This document shows positions 36,268 to 43,456 of a DNA stretch of 64,000 nucleotides, one piece after another. The translations under genes were made by a program, and so were the position numbers. The notes beneath the pieces are model-generated. The model worked only from the letters and a program-made list of their open reading frames with translations, did not search any database and was not told where the DNA came from. The stretch is from Bradyrhizobium sp. NFR13 (lineage in GTDB: Bacteria > Pseudomonadota > Alphaproteobacteria > Rhizobiales > Xanthobacteraceae): contig NZ_FOTP01000008.1 in assembly GCF_900114605.1 (NCBI RefSeq), positions 1 to 64,000 of the forward strand, in the 5' to 3' direction. Position 1 is the stretch's first letter, and each line of letters opens with the position of its first letter.

Positions 36268-36638
36268 AGATCCGCAATAGCGAGGAAGGTCCGCAAAGCT
36301 GGAGCGCTGAGCCGCCTTCGATTGGCGGAAGCAAATCGTGAACTATCAAGACGCTGAGGGCCTTTTACTGCCTCAGCTGGGGGTCGGTTCCCGGTTATTC
36401 GACATGGGCCGCTCCCTTGTCAAATGTGAGTATAGTCCGAATTCGGACAAATTATAACATCTTCGGCGCAAGGCCATTTGGGCACCTGTCACACATTCGG
36501 TGTCCCGATATTTACGCACGACCCGCAGCCTTCAGCCAGAAGCAAAACGTTGGACGGGCGCTTCAATCCAAATAATCGAACCCGTCTCAGTGGGACGACC
36601 TCTAGGGCGCTGCAACGTCGTCAACAGCAAGTGGCGCC
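36268..36638. other. Intergenic region with a palindrome
   Basis: No gene is recognised in these 371 bases. The 14-bp palindrome at 36435-36448 is the only structure. Confidence 0.5.
36435..36448. repeat. Perfect 14-bp palindrome
   Basis: GTCCGAATTCGGAC reads the same on both strands. It sits in AT-rich DNA and could be an operator for a dimeric regulator, such as the XRE protein encoded next door, or a recombination site. Confidence 0.5.
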
Positions 36639-36911
36639 TCATTTTGCCAAACGAGTTTGCACTCCACTATCTAGCTGGCCTGCGCTGATACCTTTTGTTG
36701 CGCCGTCAAAGTGGAAATTTATGCCCGCCGCCTCCAGCGCACCTTTGAGCTTAGCTAGAGTGTCGTCGTAGGCTATTGAACGTCCCTGTTCATATCGAGC
36801 GATCGAGTGCTTTGAGATACCCGATTTGAGCGCTAGTTCGTCTTGGCTCCACCCAAGCCAAGCTCTGGCCGCTCGCAATTGTGCTGGCACGATGTCAGGG
36901 CCGTTAACCAT
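36639..36911 (-). CDS. XRE-family helix-turn-helix regulator
   Basis: This 90-residue protein has a phage-repressor-type HTH (PAQLRAARAWLGWSQDELAL, KSGISKHSIARYEQGR) followed by a short C-terminal part (LKGALEAAGINFHFDG). Such single-domain regulators are common on mobile elements and beside toxin genes. The start at 36911 is the natural beginning of the domain. No partner toxin was recognised. Confidence 0.82.
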   Translation of the reverse strand: MVNGPDIVPAQLRAARAWLGWSQDELALKSGISKHSIARYEQGRSIAYDDTLAKLKGALEAAGINFHFDGATKGISAGQLDSGVQTRLAK

Positions 36912-37151
36912 AACTTGCTCTTTTTGAGACTCGGGCCAGTTTCGGTGGTAGCATTAAGACAAGATTAACCATCGCGGCTGAGGCAATTCTCCGCGGCCGC
37001 ATTGCTCCAAAAGCAGAACGCTAGACTTCTTATCACTAAATCCTTGATGAGGATTTAAGTCTGATGAGCTTTGACGAGAGTTAGTTTTCCGCCCAAGGAC
37101 TCATTCACTGAAAGCGAGTCCTACGCCGCCAAGCGGCGCATCAGTAAATCC

Positions 37152-37580
37152 ATGACTGCAACATTATGGGAGTGTCTCATGCTCGCATCGGGGAATCGCG
37201 CGCCATCGTCATTGGCCTCAGATATCGCACCGTTCTCTCCGCTCATTTGGTGGCGTACACGCAGGCCCAGCGCTCTTCTATGCAGAGGCATTGGCGGGAT
37301 CCGCGAAGTTTTGCTGGGGACCGAAATTCACGAAGAACCAGATTGGTCTCGCGCAATTCTTGGCGACGCCGCCGTCGCAATTCGCGTCGCGGTCGAACAA
37401 ATGAAAGCGCGTCCGATCACGGCTGTTGAGGTCGATCTTGCCTTATCGGCTGTCCTAGCCTGCGCACTTGAGGGTGATCCGGCATCAGCGATTCTGATCT
37501 CCTCCGCGTTACGGCGTCGCTCAAAATCTGACCCATCTTGTAGACTTCTTAGCGACCTGTGGCTGGTCGCGAAATTCTGA
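37152..37580 (+). CDS. Hypothetical protein
   Basis: The second half is coding-like (AILGDAAVAIRVAVEQMKAR, PITAVEVDLALSAVLACALE, GDPASAILISSALRRRS). The first half is less convincing. The ATG at 37152 has no strong ribosome binding site, and a TTG at 37071 in the same frame is an alternative. I do not recognise a family. The motif TAGACTTCTTA occurs at 37022 and again at 37542. Confidence 0.5.
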   Translation: MTATLWECLMLASGNRAPSSLASDIAPFSPLIWWRTRRPSALLCRGIGGIREVLLGTEIHEEPDWSRAILGDAAVAIRVAVEQMKARPITAVEVDLALSAVLACALEGDPASAILISSALRRRSKSDPSCRLLSDLWLVAKF

Positions 37581-37667
37581 CCTCATCGAATACGTAATCG
37601 CTCGGGCGGCCCCACGCCGCTCAGCCAGCGACGAACTGCGGCCAACGTAAATCGCGGAGCTGCCGAG

Positions 37668-38000
37668 ATGTCTATAATCACTCCATACGGTAGTCTGAAT
37701 TCTCTTCAGGACAGTCTGACAAGTTTGCTGGGTGATATCCGCGATCTGCGGACAGAGGAAATACCGTGCTCAATGGATTTGAGGGTCGCTCCGATCATCG
37801 ATAAATGGTCGTACAGCCTCATACCGGCGGGCTGCATTGCTGGCTCGGTCCACGGACATCCAATCCTTGGTAACTGTGCTCACGTTCATACGTCTCAGCT
37901 CATTCTCATCGATCCGGAGAACGGTTGGGCACGTACATGGTCCCGGTACTATCGGCTCGGAGCATGCGAGGAGCGGGTGACCGGCTCCAGAACTTCGTAA
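37668..38000 (+). CDS. Small protein resembling DUF6634
   Basis: This 110-residue protein has a conserved-looking core (GCIAGSVHGHPILGNCAHVH, TSQLILIDPENGWARTWSRY, YRLG) like small rhizobial proteins of the DUF6634 type, whose hallmark is a His-Pro segment followed by a WARTxSRxYRLG end. The role is unknown. It lies upstream of the metallophosphoesterase in the same direction, separated by about 290 bases. Confidence 0.55.
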   Translation: MSIITPYGSLNSLQDSLTSLLGDIRDLRTEEIPCSMDLRVAPIIDKWSYSLIPAGCIAGSVHGHPILGNCAHVHTSQLILIDPENGWARTWSRYYRLGACEERVTGSRTS

Positions 38001-38293
38001 CCGTGGTTTGGGATGGTCGCGTCAGCTTCCTCATCTGCATTAGCAATTGTCGATGCCACGACCGGTTAGTCGACGTCGATCGGAGCTCCATGGGAGTATG
38101 AGGAGTGCTCTATGGCGCGTTTCGCTGCCGCACGTGCGGTGGATAAGGAATGTCCGTCTACGACGGACGACATGAGGGCCCGCGCTGCGGCTCCGTCGAT
38201 GTCCAGTTCGCACTCTCGATCTAAGAGCTTGCCAATAACGCCCTCTTGATCGTGCCATAAGGAAGCTCGAGAAGGACTAACCGAGGCTGAAGA
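38001..38293. other. Gap before the metallophosphoesterase; possible antisense small ORF
   Basis: No plus-strand gene is seen. On the minus strand a frame ending near 38066 reads KLLDRECELDIDGAAARALM, then SSVVDGHSLSTARAAAKRAI, which is protein-like, but it has no standard start codon before it runs into the metallophosphoesterase start. It may be a remnant. Confidence 0.35.
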
Positions 38294-39079
38294 ATGAAGC
38301 CCAAATCTAAGCGCCTGTGGATCATATCCGACCTTCATCTTGAATTGAGCCGAGGTTGGGATCTCCCGACGGGTGATGCTCGTCCGGATTTCGATGTCCT
38401 TGCCGTCGCTGGTGACCTGGTCACCCATATGGAACGAGGCGTGAAGTGGCTGCTGAACCGTGTTCCGGATCGCGATATCGTCTATGTCGCTGGGAATCAC
38501 GAATTTTACGGCTCCGATATTGATCGCACCGTCGAGAAGGCCCGCATCGCCGCGGCGGGAACGAAACTCCATGTCCTACAGAACGACAGCGTAGTCATCG
38601 GCGGCACGATCTTTCTTGGCGCGACCGGATGGACAGACTTCAATCTCTTTGGCGATCCTGACCGCGCGATGCTGGCCGTCGGCGAGGCGATGAATGACTA
38701 CAAGAAAATCCGCGTGAGAAATTATGAGCTGCGGTTGCGTCCGGCGCACACGCTTGAGCGCCATATGGAAACCTGCGCGTTCCTGCAGCGAGAGTTGGGT
38801 CGGCCAAAAACTCTGCCGCGCGTTGTGGTCACGCATATGGGCTTTCATGCAGAGGCTGTTCGCCGCGGATTCGAGCACGATCTGATTTCGTCCGCTTATA
38901 CCAGCCGCGCTCCGGTCGAGGGTGCGGATATCTGGGTGTACGGGCACACGCATGAGAGGCGCGATTTCCGCGTCGGCTCCACCAGGGTGATCAGTAACGC
39001 GAAAGGGTACGGACCCTGGCGCGTGGGCGAGACCTGGGAAAACCCGGACTTCGACCCGAACCTTATCGTCGAAGTCTAG
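38294..39079 (+). CDS. Calcineurin-like metallophosphoesterase
   Basis: This 261-residue enzyme has all five motifs of the calcineurin-like fold: Asp13-x-His15 (SDLHLE), Gly-Asp41 (VAGDLV), Gly-Asn68-His69-Glu (GNHEFYG), His181 (VVTHMGFH) and Gly-His218-x-His220 (YGHTHE). It should be an active dimetal phosphoesterase or nuclease; the substrate is unknown. It starts the unit metallophosphoesterase - AAA/M41 - small protein, with gaps of 34 and 18 bases, which implies one operon and a joint function. Confidence 0.87.
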   Translation: MKPKSKRLWIISDLHLELSRGWDLPTGDARPDFDVLAVAGDLVTHMERGVKWLLNRVPDRDIVYVAGNHEFYGSDIDRTVEKARIAAAGTKLHVLQNDSVVIGGTIFLGATGWTDFNLFGDPDRAMLAVGEAMNDYKKIRVRNYELRLRPAHTLERHMETCAFLQRELGRPKTLPRVVVTHMGFHAEAVRRGFEHDLISSAYTSRAPVEGADIWVYGHTHERRDFRVGSTRVISNAKGYGPWRVGETWENPDFDPNLIVEV

Positions 39080-39113
39080 CGCCTCGGCCCTCCATCGTCG
39101 CCTGGAGCTGTAC

Positions 39114-41201
39114 ATGACCCGCAAGAGCTTCACGAAATTGCAACGCTCCCGAGCCGCTGCGATAAGACGCAGCTTCACAACGGGCGTTGCCGGCATCGCG
39201 CTCCTCAAATCTCAGAACACCCCGAGCAGAATGGCGGCCATCCCTTCGCTGACTCAGCCGGCCTCGAAGGTTCCCGACGATTTTGACAGTGACGACGCGG
39301 AGGCGATTTGCAAACCCGCGACGAAGAAGACGTCCCCCTCAGCACGATGCTCGCTCGTGGCAGCCGCGTTTCGTGAGGCGACGAGCGGCGGCGTCCGGCG
39401 ACGGTTGAAGGATAAGACCGCACTCGCGCTCGTGGTATTGGTACCCGGGCCAAGCTGGATCGAGCCGGTCAGAGCGCTGTTCGTTGCGCGGTTCGGAGAA
39501 CAGTGGTGTGCGCTTGAAACGGATACGCTGAAGACGCCCCAGCCGAAAGCTGAACGCAACAAGGACGTCGCTAACTATCTTACACGCGGGTATTCGGTAG
39601 TTGGGGTCGCAGTTGAACGCGAAGCACTCCCCACAGCGCTGACGATCGCCGCTGACCTAACGATCCGCATAAATCCTCCCGGCAGTTCAACGATCAGACG
39701 CGCGGTACGGATGTTCACCGGCGAGCCAGTGTTGGTAGAGATCGACAAGGAAGTCTTGTTCGGACTGGAATTCTACGACCTCGTCGCCGCATTCCGTGCC
39801 AACTCTTCGCCGGCCGAAATCATCGGGCGCTTGCGGAACGCGGCGGCGACAAGGAGCGGCGCCAGCACTAAGGAATGCCTGCCGAAACTGGAAGGAGCGA
39901 TCGAATACGGCGCAGCGCGAACTTGGGGCATGGCATTGGCGCGCGACCTTAACGACTACCGCGCCGGGCGTCTCGATTGGCAGGATGTTGATCGGGGAGC
40001 CGTGTTGTTCTCGGAACCGGGGCTCGGAAAATCACTATTCGCTCGGATCTTGGCACAGGCTTGCGCAGTGCCATTGGTAGCATTTTCGGTCGCGGATCTT
40101 TTCGCAAGCTCTCCCGGCTATCTGGATTCGGTTATTAAGGCGTCGCGCGGGATGTTTGAACGCGCCGCCACCCTAGCGCCGTGCATTTTGTTCCTCGATG
40201 AGATCGATGCTCTGCCGAACCGCGCCACTATGTCCAGCCGGGCGCAGGAATGGTGGACCAGCGTAGTCACCGATTTTATGCTCAGCCTGGACAATGCTGT
40301 CGCCGGCAAGCGGGCCGGAATCGTGGTGATCGGGGCTACCAACAATATAAAGGGCGTCGATGCGGCCGTGCTGCGTCCCGGGCGACTCGAGCGAGCCATC
40401 GAGATCAGGCGGCCCGATCACGCAGGTGCGACGAACATCCTGCGCCACCATTTGAACGGGGAAATGTCCGATGTGGATCTCGCCGATATCGCCCATTGGA
40501 TGGATGGATCGACCGGCGCTGAGATCATGATGGCAGTTCGCGGCGCACGGCGAATAGCGCGTTACGCGGGACGCGGGCTGGAGCGCGATGACCTTCTGCA
40601 GGCCATCACGCCTGTCGAGCACATCGCGCCGAACGCGCTCAAGCGCGCAAGCGTTCACGAAGCCGCGCACGCGGTCGCCTCGCTCGTCGTTCGTTCCGGA
40701 ATCCTCAAGCGTTGCGCGGTCGGAACCGCCACTGCGTCGTTCGGCCTGACGCTGATCGAGATGGACCAAGATGACCTACTCACACGAGATTCAGTCGAAC
40801 GGCGCGCCGTCGTCTTGCTCTGCGCGCGCGCTGCGGAGCGGCTTTTGATTGGCAATGCAGGACTCGGTGCGGGCGGGGACGACGAATCCGACCTTGCCCA
40901 AGTCACCCAGTTCGTCGCAACACTGCACGCCTCCTCAGGCCTTGGCGACACCCTGACTTACATCACCTCGTTTAAGGAGGCGCTGGCGGCGGTGCGCGAC
41001 GACCGCGAACTCCGGTCCAAGGTCGAGCAACATCTGCGAGCTCTGCAGGAGCGGGCCGAAGAAATCGTTCACAGACACCGTGACGCCATCGTCGCCGTCG
41101 CCGATCAGCTCAGGATACGTCGTCAACTTTCGGGAGAGGAAGTTCGTCGCATCGTCGAGGCAACGGCTCCGAACGACCAACCCGAACCCACCAATCGTTA
41201 A
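39114..41201 (+). CDS. Soluble FtsH-like AAA ATPase with M41 peptidase domain
   Basis: This 695-residue protein has a unique N-terminal region (about 1-270) without membrane helices. An AAA+ module follows, with Walker A SEPGLGKS (about 301-308), Walker B CILFLDEID (about 356-364) and LRPGRLER. A C-terminal M41-like zinc peptidase domain has HEAAH (about 515-519) and a later acidic ligand region (GAGGDDESDLAQVTQFV), as in FtsH. Ordinary FtsH has two N-terminal membrane helices, so this form must act in the cytosol on targets chosen by its N-terminal domain. The start at 39114 follows TGGAG. It is 34 bases behind the metallophosphoesterase. Confidence 0.85.
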   Translation: MTRKSFTKLQRSRAAAIRRSFTTGVAGIALLKSQNTPSRMAAIPSLTQPASKVPDDFDSDDAEAICKPATKKTSPSARCSLVAAAFREATSGGVRRRLKDKTALALVVLVPGPSWIEPVRALFVARFGEQWCALETDTLKTPQPKAERNKDVANYLTRGYSVVGVAVEREALPTALTIAADLTIRINPPGSSTIRRAVRMFTGEPVLVEIDKEVLFGLEFYDLVAAFRANSSPAEIIGRLRNAAATRSGASTKECLPKLEGAIEYGAARTWGMALARDLNDYRAGRLDWQDVDRGAVLFSEPGLGKSLFARILAQACAVPLVAFSVADLFASSPGYLDSVIKASRGMFERAATLAPCILFLDEIDALPNRATMSSRAQEWWTSVVTDFMLSLDNAVAGKRAGIVVIGATNNIKGVDAAVLRPGRLERAIEIRRPDHAGATNILRHHLNGEMSDVDLADIAHWMDGSTGAEIMMAVRGARRIARYAGRGLERDDLLQAITPVEHIAPNALKRASVHEAAHAVASLVVRSGILKRCAVGTATASFGLTLIEMDQDDLLTRDSVERRAVVLLCARAAERLLIGNAGLGAGGDDESDLAQVTQFVATLHASSGLGDTLTYITSFKEALAAVRDDRELRSKVEQHLRALQERAEEIVHRHRDAIVAVADQLRIRRQLSGEEVRRIVEATAPNDQPEPTNR

Positions 41202-41219
41202 GCAGAGACGGAGGGCTTA

Positions 41220-41495
41220 ATGCTGATCATCACGATCGACCTCGTTCCAGGCGGATACGAATCCTTCCGCCGTACCATCGGCTCGATGCGGATCGCCAAC
41301 ATCTCAAATCTGGCGGACGTATCCGACTACGACGTCGAGGCGACGGAAGGAGCGAATCCGCTGACCGGTGCGAAATCTCGCAACGCGAGCTGCACCGTTA
41401 AGCGCCACGACCGCCGCCAGTGCGTTTGGGCGCTGCTGGCCAAGGCTTCCGAGGAAATCATGAAGGCGGATTTTTCCGAACTAAACCGAACCTGA
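41220..41495 (+). CDS. Small hypothetical protein of the AAA/M41 operon
   Basis: This 91-residue protein (LIITIDLVPGGYESFRRTIG, SMRIANISNLADVSDYDVEA, CTVKRHDRRQCVWALLAKAS) has a beta-rich start of a type seen in small rhizobial proteins (IxxxLxPxG, then a short strand with IAN) and a C-terminal helix. It starts 18 bases after the AAA/M41 stop with a good site (ACGGAGGGCTTA), so it is probably the third gene of that unit. Function is unknown. Confidence 0.65.
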   Translation: MLIITIDLVPGGYESFRRTIGSMRIANISNLADVSDYDVEATEGANPLTGAKSRNASCTVKRHDRRQCVWALLAKASEEIMKADFSELNRT

Positions 41496-41749
41496 GAAAC
41501 ATCGATCGATAGTCGATATGCGGAACAAAGCCGCTTGTTCTGACGACTGCGGAAACTCTCAAGGATAGGGTGCTTCGACAAGGCTAATGTCGAGCTTTTT
41601 GCTGCTGAGATCGGCTTCCGGTCAACAACTACAATACTCTCTTATCGATGCATCTGAAATGAAATTAGAGCTCACGACAGTCAATTCATCAAGATCAATT
41701 GGAGTTCGTAAGCTAGGCATTACAGTTCAAGAATTGGAGCAAACTCAAA
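41496..41749. other. Gap between the AAA/M41 unit and the next ORF
   Basis: These 254 bases have lower GC than the surroundings and no recognisable gene or RNA. Confidence 0.5.
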
Positions 41750-42085
41750 ATGGCTGATACGACGAGCTACGTCGATGTCGATAGCCCGCCGCCTGGACCC
41801 GAAACCCTGAACCTTATCGTTCGTATTGAAGAGGTGCCATCCGATGGACGGTACAACAGATGCACCGTAACTTTCATCGACTTGAATACGTCTACAATCT
41901 TGGGATTGCGGTCATTCGACCGCTCCATCCTCCTACAGATATCGCTGCGACAACTCATCAATCTTATGTCCATCTCCTATCGACAGACGTCCTGCCAGCT
42001 TGAAGGTTATGTCAGGGATGTACATCGAAGAACGAGGCGTCTATCGCGGGCGATGACATTTCAACGCAGAGATCGTGCCCGATAA
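41750..42085 (+). CDS. Hypothetical protein
   Basis: A 111-residue frame (TLNLIVRIEEVPSDGRYNRC, TVTFIDLNTSTILGLRSFDR) with beta-rich character and a basic tail. No family is recognised and the ribosome binding site is poor. It lies in AT-richer DNA between the AAA/M41 unit and the Tn7-like operon. Confidence 0.4.
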   Translation: MADTTSYVDVDSPPPGPETLNLIVRIEEVPSDGRYNRCTVTFIDLNTSTILGLRSFDRSILLQISLRQLINLMSISYRQTSCQLEGYVRDVHRRTRRLSRAMTFQRRDRAR

Positions 42086-42343
42086 CGCGAGGGCAATCGA
42101 ATCCTTGAAACTTTGAATCCTTGAATTTCTGCTATCTAATCAAATACTTGGCGGAAGAACCATCTTGTGCTCAGCCCGCGATTATTGTCGTATGACGTGA
42201 TCTGATTCGCGGCTCAAGGATTGAGCCGGAATAGGTCGTCCAAGTGTGATTGACGCTTGCGTATTTTGTCTCATTCACCGTTCACCGACAATGCGGACCA
42301 ACGGAAGCGAGGCCATATGATCTAAACGCGACAGAGATATATC
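42086..42343. other. Non-coding stretch before the Tn7-like operon
   Basis: AT-richer DNA. It holds one perfect hairpin, CGGCTCAAGGATTGAGCCG at 42210-42228 (8-bp stem, 3-base loop). No gene is seen. With the next entries it makes about 500 bases without a clear gene before tnsA. Confidence 0.5.
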
Positions 42344-42376
42344 AAAAAAAAGCGCACGACCGGAGACCGATCGTGC
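42344..42376 (-). terminator. Intrinsic terminator on the minus strand
   Basis: GCACGA-C-CGG-AGA-CCG-A-TCGTGC (42354-42376) forms a stem with one mismatch. On the minus strand it is followed by eight T residues (complement of A-run 42344-42351), so it is a standard rho-independent terminator for a leftward transcript. Confidence 0.7.
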
Positions 42377-42390
42377 ACTCGCTGTGAGAT

Positions 42391-42434
42391 GTTACTTGAC
42401 GACGTCGGGCCTAGAAAACCTTTCGTCAAGTAAC
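42391..42434. repeat. Long-spaced 11-bp inverted repeat upstream of tnsA
   Basis: GTTACTTGACG (42391-42401) and CGTCAAGTAAC (42424-42434) are perfect inverted copies 22 bases apart, about 160 bases before the tnsA start. It could be an operator or part of a transposon end. Confidence 0.6.
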
Positions 42435-42502
42435 TCAGTCTCTGCGAGCACGCGCCCGATCGAGACGGTTACTAGCTCGCCCGATTCTGCTTTGCGAGTC
42501 AA
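42392..42502 (-). pseudogene. Possible 3' remnant of a disrupted gene
   Basis: The minus strand reads LTRKAESGELVTVSIGRVLA, then ETELLDERFSRPDVVK and a stop, directly followed by the intrinsic terminator at 42344-42376. There is no good start codon, and an in-frame stop lies a few codons upstream. It looks like the end of a gene whose front was lost, perhaps by insertion of the Tn7-like element. No family was recognised. Confidence 0.4.
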
Positions 42503-42592
42503 GCGGAGAGCTTATTCGGCGACTGCCGCCCGTGCGCACCTGACAACTGAAGAAACTGCCGTCGGAGAAGTCTGACGCCGGCTAATCAGCTA

Positions 42593-43456
42593 ATGGGAGT
42601 CGCAACCTTGGACCAATTTGATCACTCCACGCATCCTCGCTCTCGCGATACCGGAGATCCACAACGCGCCGACAGCCAAGCAATGTCCACGCGACAAAGT
42701 TCTCAATCCTGCACGGCTCCTCGCGAAGTATCCTTCTTTGTACGAAAGATATCGGAAACGACCCCGGCAGATTTGGGGTTATCCGCGGGCTCGGGACCGG
42801 TCCGAGAGGTTCAACGCAGAAATTATTATCGCGCGGTGGACGGTGACGGTAGCGACCACAAAGCAGTCGGCCTATCGCCATTTCGCTCTTTACTAGAACG
42901 AGACCTGAGAACTCTGCTATCCGCCAATCCAGCAATCCAATGTTATGCGATCGAGCCACATAGGCTCGAGTACTTCATCCCCACAGAGTCCGGCCACGCC
43001 AGGCACACATATGTCCCCGATATCGTACTACGCTATCGTGATGGTCGTGTCGCTGTTCTCGACGCCAAGGCGTTGTTCTTCACCGCCGCCAAAGCGTGGC
43101 AGAAGTGCGAGCCGCATATCACGGCCGCCTACCATATCGATCATAATGTTCCCTTCGTCGTCCTCAGCGAGGGCGTTATTCGCCTGCAGCCGCGCTTGTC
43201 GAACTGCGAAATCATGAAGCGACATCGATACATCGTAGAAGATGTAGCGGCGCTTATGAGAACTCGGGATGTTATTGCACATGTTCGCTTGCCCACCACG
43301 ATCGCCAAAGTCACGGAGGCTGCACGGATGAATTCGCCCGAGGGATGCAATCGGATCTACACGGCAGTCATGAATCTCGCACTTTCCGGTGAGATTGATC
43401 TGGATTTGTCGAAGTCATTTTCATTGGCGACCGAAATTCGGGACCGCGGTCAATGA
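42593..43456 (+). CDS. tnsA: TnsA-like transposon endonuclease
   Basis: This 287-residue protein has the TnsA layout: an N-terminal restriction-type nuclease (SLLERDLRTLLSANPAIQCY, TYVPDIVLRYRDGRVAVLDA with K) whose Glu, Asp and DxK positions form the PD-(D/E)XK active site, and a winged-helix-like C-terminal part. TnsA cuts the 5' ends of the transposon so that, with TnsB, it moves by cut-and-paste. The first 50 residues are variable; a Met at 42683 is a possible later start. Its stop overlaps tnsB by four bases. Confidence 0.85.
   Translation: MGVATLDQFDHSTHPRSRDTGDPQRADSQAMSTRQSSQSCTAPREVSFFVRKISETTPADLGLSAGSGPVREVQRRNYYRAVDGDGSDHKAVGLSPFRSLLERDLRTLLSANPAIQCYAIEPHRLEYFIPTESGHARHTYVPDIVLRYRDGRVAVLDAKALFFTAAKAWQKCEPHITAAYHIDHNVPFVVLSEGVIRLQPRLSNCEIMKRHRYIVEDVAALMRTRDVIAHVRLPTTIAKVTEAARMNSPEGCNRIYTAVMNLALSGEIDLDLSKSFSLATEIRDRGQ

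Noticed and set aside
42384-42575. Plus-strand frame of 63 codons before tnsA
   Set aside because: It starts within the inverted repeat and reads as the reverse of a more protein-like minus-strand tail.
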